Positions 16,045-24,195 of a stretch of DNA of 29,268 bases are shown one piece after another (position 1 is the stretch's first letter; every line of letters begins with the position of its first letter). Below the pieces are notes generated by a model. The model saw only the letters and a list, made by a program, of their open reading frames with translations, was not told the origin of the DNA and made no database searches. The stretch lies in the NCBI GenBank assembly GCA_947169395.1, contig CAMVPJ010000008.1, positions 1-29,268 of the forward strand, in the 5' to 3' direction. The translations under genes and the position numbers were made by a program. The DNA comes from an uncultured Caryophanales bacterium (lineage in GTDB: Bacteria; Bacillota_I; Bacilli_A; RF39; UBA660).

Positions 16045-17421
16045 ATGAATAATGAAAATAATACTAATAATAATTTAAATAATGAATTTGATAATATTAA
16101 TGTGGATAGTTTCTTTAATCCACAAATAGATAATGATACTAATAATTTAGTTTCTAATAATACTCCAGTTAATAATATTGATAATGGTTTGAACAATACT
16201 AATACTCCTAATACAACCATTAACAATAGTGCTGGACTAAACAGTAATCAAGTATATAATAATATTAATACTGCTTTTTCAAATGTAGATAACAGTAATT
16301 ATAATACTAATGTAACTTCTACGGGTAATGTATCTAGTAATTTAAACAGTTTTAATAATATAGATACTACTGTAAATAATCAAATGGGTAATCAACAATT
16401 AGGAAATAGTATACCTGTTAATAGTGGTATAGCTATGAATAATCAATATAGTTCTATTAATGGTGCTAATACAATAGATGGACAAGTTAATGTAAATTTA
16501 TCTAATAATAATACAAATATGAATTATAATAATGTACCAAATAATAATGTTGTGATGCCTAATCAAGGTGTAGATGGTATGAATGTTGCTCAGGGTATTA
16601 GTAATGTTAATGTGAATAGTATGGTTAATAACACTCCTAATAGCACTTTAAATAATCAAGTTACTAATTCTACTGCTTTTCCAAATGTAAGTAGTGTTAA
16701 TAATGTATCAACTAATACTCCTAATATGAATACTGCTGTTTCTAAAAAGAAAAGTAATAAAACATTAGTGATCGTATTAATAATATTTGTTGTAATAGCG
16801 ATTGCATCAGCAGTCATAGCATACTTAATAGTTACTAATAATAGTTCTAAAACAGAAAATGATTATGAAAATAATAATAGTAGTAATACTTCAAATAATA
16901 CATCTAATAATACTGCAACTACAACTAGTACAGATAGTGCAAATACAATAGAAAATAATGGCTTTATCTATACTAAAAAAGCTGGATATAACTATGAAAT
17001 AGATGCTGGATATCTTTTGGTATATAATAATTCATCTGCGTTTCAATTTGATGTATTACCTGCCTCATTTGATTTAGTATATAGCAAATCAAATGAAATA
17101 GAAGCAGCGGTCCAAGAACAAGGATATCTTTTTACAAATAAAAAAACAAATGCTTATGATGGAAGAAATGTTTTGTCATATGAAGTTACCGCCGATGGTG
17201 TTAATGCACTATATATTATTTTTTCTGCACCTGATACAAATTATTCAGTGATGACTTATGCAGTATCTAAAGATAATACATTTAATTATAATTTAGTTAC
17301 AGAAGCATTTAATTTAACTGATGATTTAAAAAGTAATGGAACAACTTCATATGCAAAATCTAATGATACATTGAACATTCCAAGTATTGGTGATAAATTA
17401 ACAAGTAGTCTAAATGAATAA
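16045..17421 (+). CDS. Asn-rich single-pass membrane protein
   Basis: A 458-residue protein of three parts: an extremely Asn-rich, low-complexity N-terminus (1-233), a membrane segment (about 240-263) preceded by KKKSNK, and a C-terminal region with an Asn/Ser/Thr-rich linker and a folded domain (about 305-458). The positive-inside rule puts the Asn-rich part in the cytoplasm and the last domain outside. No family recognised. It lies between two protease genes, 21 nt after the C11 protease and 11 nt before the PrsW-like gene. GAGGT precedes the ATG. Confidence 0.8.
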   Translation: MNNENNTNNNLNNEFDNINVDSFFNPQIDNDTNNLVSNNTPVNNIDNGLNNTNTPNTTINNSAGLNSNQVYNNINTAFSNVDNSNYNTNVTSTGNVSSNLNSFNNIDTTVNNQMGNQQLGNSIPVNSGIAMNNQYSSINGANTIDGQVNVNLSNNNTNMNYNNVPNNNVVMPNQGVDGMNVAQGISNVNVNSMVNNTPNSTLNNQVTNSTAFPNVSSVNNVSTNTPNMNTAVSKKKSNKTLVIVLIIFVVIAIASAVIAYLIVTNNSSKTENDYENNNSSNTSNNTSNNTATTTSTDSANTIENNGFIYTKKAGYNYEIDAGYLLVYNNSSAFQFDVLPASFDLVYSKSNEIEAAVQEQGYLFTNKKTNAYDGRNVLSYEVTADGVNALYIIFSAPDTNYSVMTYAVSKDNTFNYNLVTEAFNLTDDLKSNGTTSYAKSNDTLNIPSIGDKLTSSLNE

Positions 17422-17432
17422 AAGGTGATTTG

Positions 17433-18374
17433 ATGAGTTTAATAATTGCTATATTTGCTTCATTAATACCAGTATTAATAATACTTGCAGTTATATATAA
17501 TATGGGTGAGGTTAAGAAGCAACCATTATGGATATTAGCATTACTATTTGTAGGTGGTATATTATCTTGGGTAATGGTAAGATATATTTCTAAATATTTG
17601 GGTAATGATATATATAAGTCACAAATAGAAGTATCAGAGAACTTAGGTAATAAGGGTTTCTTCTTGGTTAGTTTTGGTATAATTGCTGTAATAGAAGAGA
17701 TATCAAAGTATATAGTAATAACTATTATGTGTTTTAAAAATAAGTATTTTAAAAATCCATATGATGCGATTATGTATGCAGTATGTATTTCATTGGGGTT
17801 TGCTTTTATAGAAAATATAATGTATATAAGTAATTTTGGTATTGGTGTTGCAATATCGAGAGCTATATTTTCAATTCCAGCTCATGCTTCATTTGGTATT
17901 ATAATGGGATATTATTTGGGTATGTCTAAACTATGTAAAGATAATAAGAAAGATTCTTATTCTGTCCTTACTAGATACTCAGCATTCTTTATACCATTTA
18001 TATTTCATGGTTTCTATGATTATCTTCTTAACTTCAATACAGAATCAATTTATATAATATTCTTAATATATGTTATTATTATGTATGCATTTGTAATCTT
18101 CTTATTATTTAGACTTAATAAAGTAGATGATAAATGGTTAAGACATCAAAAGAAAGAAAGTATTCCTGTATATGAAACAAGAAAACCAATACATAAAAAT
18201 ATCTATTATAATGTTATTAATGATAATGATAATGATGATGTGTCTGAAAATAGTAATACTACTAATAGTACATCAGTAGAAACTAATTGGAAGACTGCAG
18301 AGGATAGTAAAGTAGTTTATGAGCATGATAAAGTAGAGATGAATATGTTTAGAGATGATTTTAATAACAAATAG
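17433..18374 (+). CDS. PrsW-family intramembrane metalloprotease
   Basis: A 313-residue polytopic membrane protein. The PrsW (M82) motifs are all present: IEEISKY with Glu88-Glu89, GFAFIENI with Glu127, IPAHASFGIIMGYYLG with His151, and FIFHGFYDYLL with His192. In B. subtilis PrsW cleaves the anti-sigma factor RsiW; here no sigma or anti-sigma gene is nearby, so the target is open. A hydrophilic tail (about 235-313) is rich in Asn, Asp and Ser. ATG 17433 is preferred over the adjacent TTG 17430 because of AAGGTGAT just upstream. Confidence 0.9.
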   Translation: MSLIIAIFASLIPVLIILAVIYNMGEVKKQPLWILALLFVGGILSWVMVRYISKYLGNDIYKSQIEVSENLGNKGFFLVSFGIIAVIEEISKYIVITIMCFKNKYFKNPYDAIMYAVCISLGFAFIENIMYISNFGIGVAISRAIFSIPAHASFGIIMGYYLGMSKLCKDNKKDSYSVLTRYSAFFIPFIFHGFYDYLLNFNTESIYIIFLIYVIIMYAFVIFLLFRLNKVDDKWLRHQKKESIPVYETRKPIHKNIYYNVINDNDNDDVSENSNTTNSTSVETNWKTAEDSKVVYEHDKVEMNMFRDDFNNK

Positions 18375-18383
18375 TTGTTATAG

Positions 18384-18415
18384 TCAAGAAAATTTGATTT
18401 TTCTTGATTTTTTTT
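18384..18415 (+). terminator. Intrinsic terminator after PrsW-like gene
   Basis: TCAAGAAAA (18384-18392) pairs over 9 bp with TTTTCTTGA (18399-18407), followed by eight T. Confidence 0.85.
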
Positions 18416-18432
18416 GTCAAAAAAAAGGAAAT

Positions 18433-18460
18433 TTGAAAGTTATAACTAATAATATATATA
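18433..18460 (+). promoter_or_regulatory. Promoter of Rpn-like nuclease gene
   Basis: TTGAAA (18433-18438), 16 nt spacer, TATATA (18455-18460). A hairpin of GGG with CCC flanked by ATATAG and TATAT lies around 18456-18480 and may shape the leader or overlap the -10. Confidence 0.5.
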
Positions 18461-18495
18461 GAGGGTAGTGAGCCCTATATGTATGGAGGTATAAT

Positions 18496-19536
18496 ATGCA
18501 ACAAAATAATAGTGATTTAAAAAGAGTAAAAAGGAAAAAAGTTAGTATTTATACTAGAAAGCTTAAAGATGGTGAAGTTGTGCCTATGTTAGTTGATAGA
18601 AGTTTTAAAAAAGTGTTTGCTGATGAGCAACATTTAGAACGACTTAACTATCTTTTATCAACAGTTCTTAATAGAGAAGTTAAAGTAATTAGAATTATTA
18701 ATAATGAATTAATAGGTATTACTAGAAAGATTAAAAAAAGAGCTGTTGACTTGGTGTGCGAAGTTGAAGGAAAAGGTTTATGTAATATTGAAGTTAATTC
18801 ATCTTTTATTTGGGCTAAAGAAAGAAACTTCAAGTATTTATGTAGACTTATTGGAGGTCAAGATTATCTTGAAACTAATGAAGCTGATAGTGATACTCGT
18901 GAAGTAATTGATACAGATGAATATGATGATAATAATGTAATATATTTTGACGACGTATTTGATGACATCGAAGAAGAGCCTGATAATGTTATTCAGATTA
19001 ATTTTAATACAGTTAATACGAATGATAAAGCAATAACTATAATGGGTGTGTTTGACGAAGAAGATTTAACTTATAGGTATACAGAACAGTTAAGAATCAT
19101 TAATATTAATGTAGATTATTATAGAAAACTATGTTATACTAAAGATGCAAATGAGTTATCTAAATTTGAACGAGTAATAGGTTCACTTGGAATAGATAAT
19201 ATTAATACTTTATATAAGATAGCAGGTAATGATGCTGTATTAAAGGAGATTGGTGATACTGTGAGAAATTATAGTAAAGATGATAGCCTAGTTTATATGT
19301 ATGATGCAGAGAAAGCAATGAAGATGGCGTACGTATATGATTTGCGTCATGAAGTAAAAGCGGCTGTAGAAAAAGCCGAAGAACAGATAACTAAGGAAGT
19401 AACAGATAAGGTAACAAAAGAAGTTACAGAAAAAAACATGTTAGATATGGCTAAAAAAATGAAAAATAAGAATGTTGATATTGATACAATTGTTGAAGTA
19501 ACAGGATTATCTATGAAAGAAATTAATAAGCTATAA
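18496..19536 (+). CDS. Rpn/PD-(D/E)XK nuclease family protein
   Basis: A 346-residue protein of the family often annotated as a PD-(D/E)XK transposase or Rpn recombination-promoting nuclease. VDRSFKKVFADEQHLERLNYLLSTVL has the family's N-terminal pattern; the core is AVDLVCEVEGKGLCNIEV with Asp85 and Glu99; the tail has MAKKMKNKNVDIDTIVEVTG followed by LSMKEINKL, matching the C-terminal HTH-like end of Rpn proteins. The usual third catalytic residue (Lys or Gln, two after Glu) is Asn101. An acidic insert (129-165) is unusual. The coiled region KEVTDKVTKEVTEK precedes the tail. GGAGGT precedes the ATG. No terminal repeats were seen, so I do not call a mobile element. Confidence 0.75.
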   Translation: MQQNNSDLKRVKRKKVSIYTRKLKDGEVVPMLVDRSFKKVFADEQHLERLNYLLSTVLNREVKVIRIINNELIGITRKIKKRAVDLVCEVEGKGLCNIEVNSSFIWAKERNFKYLCRLIGGQDYLETNEADSDTREVIDTDEYDDNNVIYFDDVFDDIEEEPDNVIQINFNTVNTNDKAITIMGVFDEEDLTYRYTEQLRIININVDYYRKLCYTKDANELSKFERVIGSLGIDNINTLYKIAGNDAVLKEIGDTVRNYSKDDSLVYMYDAEKAMKMAYVYDLRHEVKAAVEKAEEQITKEVTDKVTKEVTEKNMLDMAKKMKNKNVDIDTIVEVTGLSMKEINKL

Positions 19537-19593
19537 ATTATATAATTTTGTTTTTGTTGCATAGTCTTGATAGAAAGGAAAATAGGTGGTAAT

Positions 19594-22083
19594 ATGTTAG
19601 AATTAAAAAATGTTACTAAAGTATATAAAACTGTAGGTTTAACACAAAAGGCACTTGATAAAGTTAGTATTAAGTTTAGAGATAATGAGTTTGTATCTAT
19701 ATTAGGTCAATCTGGTAGTGGTAAAACTACTATGTTAAATATAATAGGCGGACTTGATAGATATACTAGTGGTGATTTAATTATAAATGGAATAAGTACT
19801 AAGAAGTATAAAGATAAAAACTGGGATACTTATCGTAATCATAAAGTAGGTTTTGTATTTCAAAGTTATAATTTAATATCACATCAAACAGCACTATCTA
19901 ATGTAGAACTTGCATTAACTTTATCAGGAGTAGGTAAAAAAGAAAGAAGAAAAAGAGCAATAGAGGCACTCAAAAAAGTAGGGCTTAAAGATCATATTCA
20001 TAAGAAACCTAGTGAGATGTCTGGTGGCCAGATGCAACGTGTAGCAATTGCACGAGCGCTAGTTAATAATCCGGATATTTTGCTTGCAGATGAACCAACT
20101 GGTGCCTTAGATTCTAAAACCAGTGTTCAGATTATGGATTTATTAAAAGAAATAGCAGAGGATAGATTAGTTATTATGGTAACTCATAATCCAGAACTTG
20201 CAGATAAGTATTCAACTAGAATAGTTAAGTTAAAAGATGGCGTAATTACTGATGATTCTAATCCTTATAATGATAAAGAGGATAATAAAGATGCTTCTAT
20301 TGGTAAGAAAACATCAATGTCATTTTTAACTGCAATGAGTCTTAGTTTAAATAACTTAATGACGAAGAAAGCAAGAACCTTCTTAACTGCTTTTGCAGGT
20401 TCTATAGGTATTATTGGTATTGCTTTAATACTTAGTTTATCTAATGGTGTATCTAATTATATAAATGAAAAAGAAGAAGAAGCCTTATCTAATTATCCAC
20501 TAACTATAGAGAAGAATTCTATGGATATGGCATCAATGATGATGAATATGATGAAAACAAAAAGTAAACATTATGATGATGATAAAATACGTTCTAATAA
20601 TGTACTTAATGACTTACTTACTTCATTTAAAGTAAAAGTTAATAATTTAAAAGATTTTAAATCATATTTAGATAGTAATAAAAATATTAATAAATACGCT
20701 AATGATATACAATATGGATATGACTTAGATATTAACTTATTTACTAAAGATGTAGATGGTAATACTTTAAAAGTTAATCCTACTAATATTTATGAAAGCT
20801 TAGGAGTAATTAGTCAGTTTATGCAGTTTTCTGATAACAATAATGTTTTTACAGAACTATTTAATAATGATAAGTTGTTACTTGATAATTATGATTTAGT
20901 TGCTGGTAATCTACCTAAAAACTATAATGAAGTAGTAGTAATGATTGATTCTAATAACGAGATTAGTGATTATACTCTATATGCATTAGGATTAAAAAGT
21001 AAAAATGAATTAGAAGATATGGTTAAGAAGAGTGAGGCTGGAGAAGATGTTAAATCTAATCTAGAAGAATATAACTATGATGATTTATTAGGATTAAGTT
21101 ATAAACTAGTATTTAATAGTGATTACTATGTATTTGAAAATGGTATTTGGATTGATAAATCTAATAATAATGATTATATAAATAGTTTATATGAAAGTGC
21201 AGAAACTATTAGAGTAGTAGGTATTATAAAGGCACATGAAAATACTTCTTTAACTACTACTGGTGCGATAGGATATACTAAAGAATTAACTAATTATGTT
21301 ATTGATAAAGTAAATAATAGTGAGATAGTTAAAGCACAAAAAGATAATCCAGATATAAATGTATTTACTGGCAAGCGTTTTGATGATATAAATATTAGTA
21401 TTGATCCTAGTATATATACACTAAGTGAATCTGAGATTAAATCATATATAGAAAATATAATGGATACTAAAAGTACTTATGAAGATAACTTAAAGAAATT
21501 AGGTGTAGTAGATACTACTAATCCTGATACAATTAGTATTTATCCTAAAGACTTTAAATCAAAAGATAATATAGTAGATATTATTGATAAATATAATAAA
21601 GGTAAAACTGATAGTGATAAAATAACATATACAGATACAGTAGGTATGATGATGAAAAGTGTTACATCAATTGTAAACATTATAAGTTATGTACTTATTG
21701 CATTTGTTGGAATATCACTTGTTGTATCTAGTATTATGATAGGTATTATTACATATATATCAGTACTTGAAAGAAGAAAAGAAATAGGTATTCTAAGGGC
21801 AATAGGAGCACGTAAGAAGGATATATCTAGAGTATTTAATGCAGAGGCAATAATTGAAGGATTAGCAGCAGGAATACTAGGTATATTAATTACACTATTA
21901 TTATCTCTATTAGGTAATGTAATAGTGTCTCATGTACTTAATGTAAATAATATAATGCATTTGGAATTCTCTAGTGCAATAATATTAATTCTAATAAGTG
22001 TATTATTAACATTTATAGCAGGACTTGTTCCATCTAGAATAGCAAGTAAGAAAGATCCAGTAATTGCGCTTAGAGAGGAATAA
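19594..22083 (+). CDS. ABC transporter, fused ATPase and FtsX/MacB-type permease
   Basis: An 829-residue fusion. The N-terminal ATPase has Walker A GQSGSGKT (38-45), Q-loop Gln90, signature MSGGQ (142-146) and Walker B ILLADEP with Glu167. A first membrane segment (about 265-290) is followed by a large extracytoplasmic domain (about 290-690) and an FtsX-type domain with three membrane segments and the ERRKEIGILRAIGARKKDI motif. This is the layout of type VII (MacB/LolCDE/BceAB-like) mechanotransporters, which act on substrates outside the membrane, such as lipoproteins or antimicrobial peptides. ATG 19594 with AGGTGG (19584-19589) is preferred over TTG 19567. Only 57 nt separate it from the nuclease gene; no terminator lies between. 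Confidence 0.9.
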   Translation: MLELKNVTKVYKTVGLTQKALDKVSIKFRDNEFVSILGQSGSGKTTMLNIIGGLDRYTSGDLIINGISTKKYKDKNWDTYRNHKVGFVFQSYNLISHQTALSNVELALTLSGVGKKERRKRAIEALKKVGLKDHIHKKPSEMSGGQMQRVAIARALVNNPDILLADEPTGALDSKTSVQIMDLLKEIAEDRLVIMVTHNPELADKYSTRIVKLKDGVITDDSNPYNDKEDNKDASIGKKTSMSFLTAMSLSLNNLMTKKARTFLTAFAGSIGIIGIALILSLSNGVSNYINEKEEEALSNYPLTIEKNSMDMASMMMNMMKTKSKHYDDDKIRSNNVLNDLLTSFKVKVNNLKDFKSYLDSNKNINKYANDIQYGYDLDINLFTKDVDGNTLKVNPTNIYESLGVISQFMQFSDNNNVFTELFNNDKLLLDNYDLVAGNLPKNYNEVVVMIDSNNEISDYTLYALGLKSKNELEDMVKKSEAGEDVKSNLEEYNYDDLLGLSYKLVFNSDYYVFENGIWIDKSNNNDYINSLYESAETIRVVGIIKAHENTSLTTTGAIGYTKELTNYVIDKVNNSEIVKAQKDNPDINVFTGKRFDDINISIDPSIYTLSESEIKSYIENIMDTKSTYEDNLKKLGVVDTTNPDTISIYPKDFKSKDNIVDIIDKYNKGKTDSDKITYTDTVGMMMKSVTSIVNIISYVLIAFVGISLVVSSIMIGIITYISVLERRKEIGILRAIGARKKDISRVFNAEAIIEGLAAGILGILITLLLSLLGNVIVSHVLNVNNIMHLEFSSAIILILISVLLTFIAGLVPSRIASKKDPVIALREE

Positions 22084-22092
22084 AATAATTAT

Positions 22093-22144
22093 TCTACTGA
22101 AAGATTTTACTTAAAACTAAAAAATCTTTCAGTAGATTTTTTTT
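22093..22144 (+). terminator. Strong intrinsic terminator after fused ABC gene
   Basis: Positions 22093-22108 pair perfectly over 16 bp with 22121-22136 (arms TCTACTGAAAGATTTT and AAAATCTTTCAGTAGA), then eight T. Confidence 0.93.
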
Positions 22145-22195
22145 ACTATAACAATTAATTATTAAATACATTTGCAAAAAGTACTAAAATTAGAC

Positions 22196-22221
22196 AGTTT
22201 TGCAAACGTACTTGCAAAACT
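22196..22221. promoter_or_regulatory. Palindromic operator candidate
   Basis: AGTTTTGCAA (22196-22205) and TTGCAAAACT (22212-22221) form a perfect 10-bp inverted repeat around ACGTAC. The right arm touches the -35 box of the promoter at 22221. A further TTTGCAAAAAGTACT lies at 22171-22185, similar to TTTTGCAAACGTACT in the palindrome, so the site may be a double operator. Confidence 0.65.
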
Positions 22222-22249
22222 TTACAAAACAATAATTTTGTGATATCAT
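22221..22249 (+). promoter_or_regulatory. Promoter of AAA ATPase gene
   Basis: TTTACA (22221-22226), 17 nt spacer, TATCAT (22244-22249), with TGA in front of the -10 (extended -10). Confidence 0.65.
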
Positions 22250-22266
22250 GTATTTGGTGATGAAAA

Positions 22267-23472
22267 ATGATAATAAGAGAAAGATATTTAAAGAAGATTA
22301 TTGCTGCTAAAGATACTGAATTTATTAAAGTTATAACAGGTGTAAGAAGAAGTGGCAAATCAACTCTTTTATTGATGCTAAAGGATTTCTTGATTAATGA
22401 TGGTGTGAAAGAAGATAATATAATACATATTAACTTTGAATCTGCAATGTATGATGATATAGATGATTATAAAGATTTGTATAAATATGTTAAAGTGAGA
22501 ATAAAAAAAGGTAGAACATATCTTTTATTAGATGAGGTACAGAATGTTACTTCTTGGGAAAAGGCAATTAATTCTTTTAATGTTGATTTTGATATTGATA
22601 TATATATAACTGGGTCTAATGCTTATCTTTTATCTAGTGAGTTATCGACATTATTATCGGGAAGATACATAGAAATAAAAATGTATCCGTTATCTTTTAA
22701 AGAATACTTAGTATTTAATAATTATGATAATGATAATTTAGATGACAAGTTTAATGAATATTTAAAATATGGTGGATTACCTGCTTTATCATTAATAAAA
22801 GATAATGATGAATTAGTATTATCTTATCTAAATGATATATACAACAGTATTGTAAAAAAAGATATAATAGATAGGAATAATTTAAAGGATACTGCTCTTT
22901 TGGAAAACATTATAAAGTTTTTAGCAACTAATATAGGAAGTCCAATATCTTCTACAAAAATTAGTGATTATTTAAATAGTAATAAGATAGTAGAAAAGTC
23001 TAATCATCAGACAATTGATAATTATTTAAATATGCTTGAAAAATCATTTATAATGTATAAGGCAGATAGAACTGATATAAAAAGTAAAGCACTTTTAAAA
23101 ACATTAGGAAAGTATTATATATCAGATACTGGAATAAGGAATATAATATTAGGATTTAGAAATATAGATGAAGGACATCTACTTGAGAATGTTGTTTATT
23201 TAGAATTATTAAGAAGAGGTTATAAAGTTAATATAGGCAAAACTAATGAATATGAAGTTGATTTTGTTGCTGAAAATCCTAATATTATAAAGTATTATCA
23301 AGTTACTCAATCTTTACAGAATGATGAAGTAAGAGAAAGAGAACTTAGAAGTTTAGAGAGTATAAATGATAATTATGAAAAAATAATATTAACAATGGAT
23401 AAGACAATTAATAATGATTATAACGGAATAAAAGTAATAAACATAGTTGAATGGTTGTTGATTGATGAATAA
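22267..23472 (+). CDS. AAA ATPase with DUF4143-like C-terminus
   Basis: A 401-residue ATPase of the common AAA_14/DUF4143 type. Walker A is GVRRSGKS (25-32), Walker B LLLDEVQNV (86-94), and ITGSNAYLLSSELSTLLSGR followed by PLSFKEYL is the family hallmark. The C-terminal part contains GKYYISDTGIRN, a LLENVVYLELLRRGY helix and VDFVAENP with YYQVTQSL, which resembles a PD-(D/E)XK fold. These proteins are widespread in anaerobes and archaea; their role is unsettled, with nucleic-acid processing or defence suggested. GGTGATG precedes ATG 22267. It is monocistronic behind a palindromic site. Confidence 0.88.
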   Translation: MIIRERYLKKIIAAKDTEFIKVITGVRRSGKSTLLLMLKDFLINDGVKEDNIIHINFESAMYDDIDDYKDLYKYVKVRIKKGRTYLLLDEVQNVTSWEKAINSFNVDFDIDIYITGSNAYLLSSELSTLLSGRYIEIKMYPLSFKEYLVFNNYDNDNLDDKFNEYLKYGGLPALSLIKDNDELVLSYLNDIYNSIVKKDIIDRNNLKDTALLENIIKFLATNIGSPISSTKISDYLNSNKIVEKSNHQTIDNYLNMLEKSFIMYKADRTDIKSKALLKTLGKYYISDTGIRNIILGFRNIDEGHLLENVVYLELLRRGYKVNIGKTNEYEVDFVAENPNIIKYYQVTQSLQNDEVRERELRSLESINDNYEKIILTMDKTINNDYNGIKVINIVEWLLIDE

Positions 23473-23544
23473 AATATAGTGATAAAATTTCAAAGTAAAT
23501 AAAGAAGTCAGACTAAATTTGAAAAAATTTCAAAATAGGGTTGA

Positions 23545-23568
23545 TTTTTTTTTTTTTTTTTTTTTTTT
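23545..23568. repeat. Homopolymer run of 24 T
   Basis: An uninterrupted run of 24 T, preceded by TTGA (23541-23544) and located 117 nt before the pseudopilin start. It is much longer than any other homopolymer in the window. No stem precedes it, so it is not a normal terminator. Confidence 0.95.
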
Positions 23569-23685
23569 AGTAAACTAATATTAGAAGGTAAGGTGAGGCA
23601 AGATAGGACTAATAAATGTATGAAAAGTGTAATCATGGTATACACTAAAAATAGAATCCATGGTAATAAAGAAAGAAGGTATATA

Positions 23686-24195
23686 ATGTTAAAAGGTAAA
23701 AGAAAAGCGTTCACATTAATCGAACTTATAGCTGTTTTAGTAATTATGGCAATAATTGCTTTAATAGCTACTCCTCTAGTTATGAACATAATTAGAAAAG
23801 CACGTATTTCGGCAGATAAGAGAAGTATTGATGCATACGGAAGAACTATTGAGTTAGCAATCGCAGGATATCTACTAGATACGGGAAAATTTCCAACAGA
23901 AGTATCACAACTAACTATTGAATACTCTGGTAATGAAGTAGTATGTACTACAACTCAACTTAACAGTGATTCATCAGTATATCTTGATGGATGTACAGTA
24001 GCTGGTAGAAGTGTAGATTATCATTATGGAGAGAATAAAAATACAACTCCAGAACCAGTTGTTCCATCATATACTTCATATCAAGTAGGAGACCATGTAT
24101 CATATAATGGTATTACATACTATGTAATAGAAGATACTGATACTACAAATGATACAGTTAAACTATTAAAAGAAACTCCACTTACAAAAACATAA
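23686..24195 (+). CDS. Pseudopilin-like protein, N-terminal part
   Basis: The 169-residue product begins MLKGKRKAFTLIELIAVLVI, a type III (prepilin) signal: basic leader, cleavage before Phe9 and Glu at +5 of the mature protein, then the hydrophobic helix. The -1 residue is Ala rather than the usual Gly. Residues about 40-115 are a pilin-like globular part; two Cys (in EVVCTT and DGCTV) may form a disulfide. A Pro-rich spacer and a VGDHVSYNGITYYVIED module follow. ATG 23686 is chosen because AAGAAGGT is just upstream; a longer upstream frame lacks the signal. The frame is closed by TAA at 24193, yet the same frame continues directly as the next entry. No other pilus gene is in the window. Confidence 0.75.
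   Translation: MLKGKRKAFTLIELIAVLVIMAIIALIATPLVMNIIRKARISADKRSIDAYGRTIELAIAGYLLDTGKFPTEVSQLTIEYSGNEVVCTTTQLNSDSSVYLDGCTVAGRSVDYHYGENKNTTPEPVVPSYTSYQVGDHVSYNGITYYVIEDTDTTNDTVKLLKETPLTKT

Noticed and set aside
18496..19536. Complete insertion sequence around the Rpn-like gene
   Set aside because: No terminal inverted repeats or target duplication visible; the gene has a normal promoter and base composition like its neighbours.
23545..23568. 24-T run as the terminator of the AAA ATPase gene
   Set aside because: No stable stem precedes it, and it is far longer than the T-runs of true terminators in this window.
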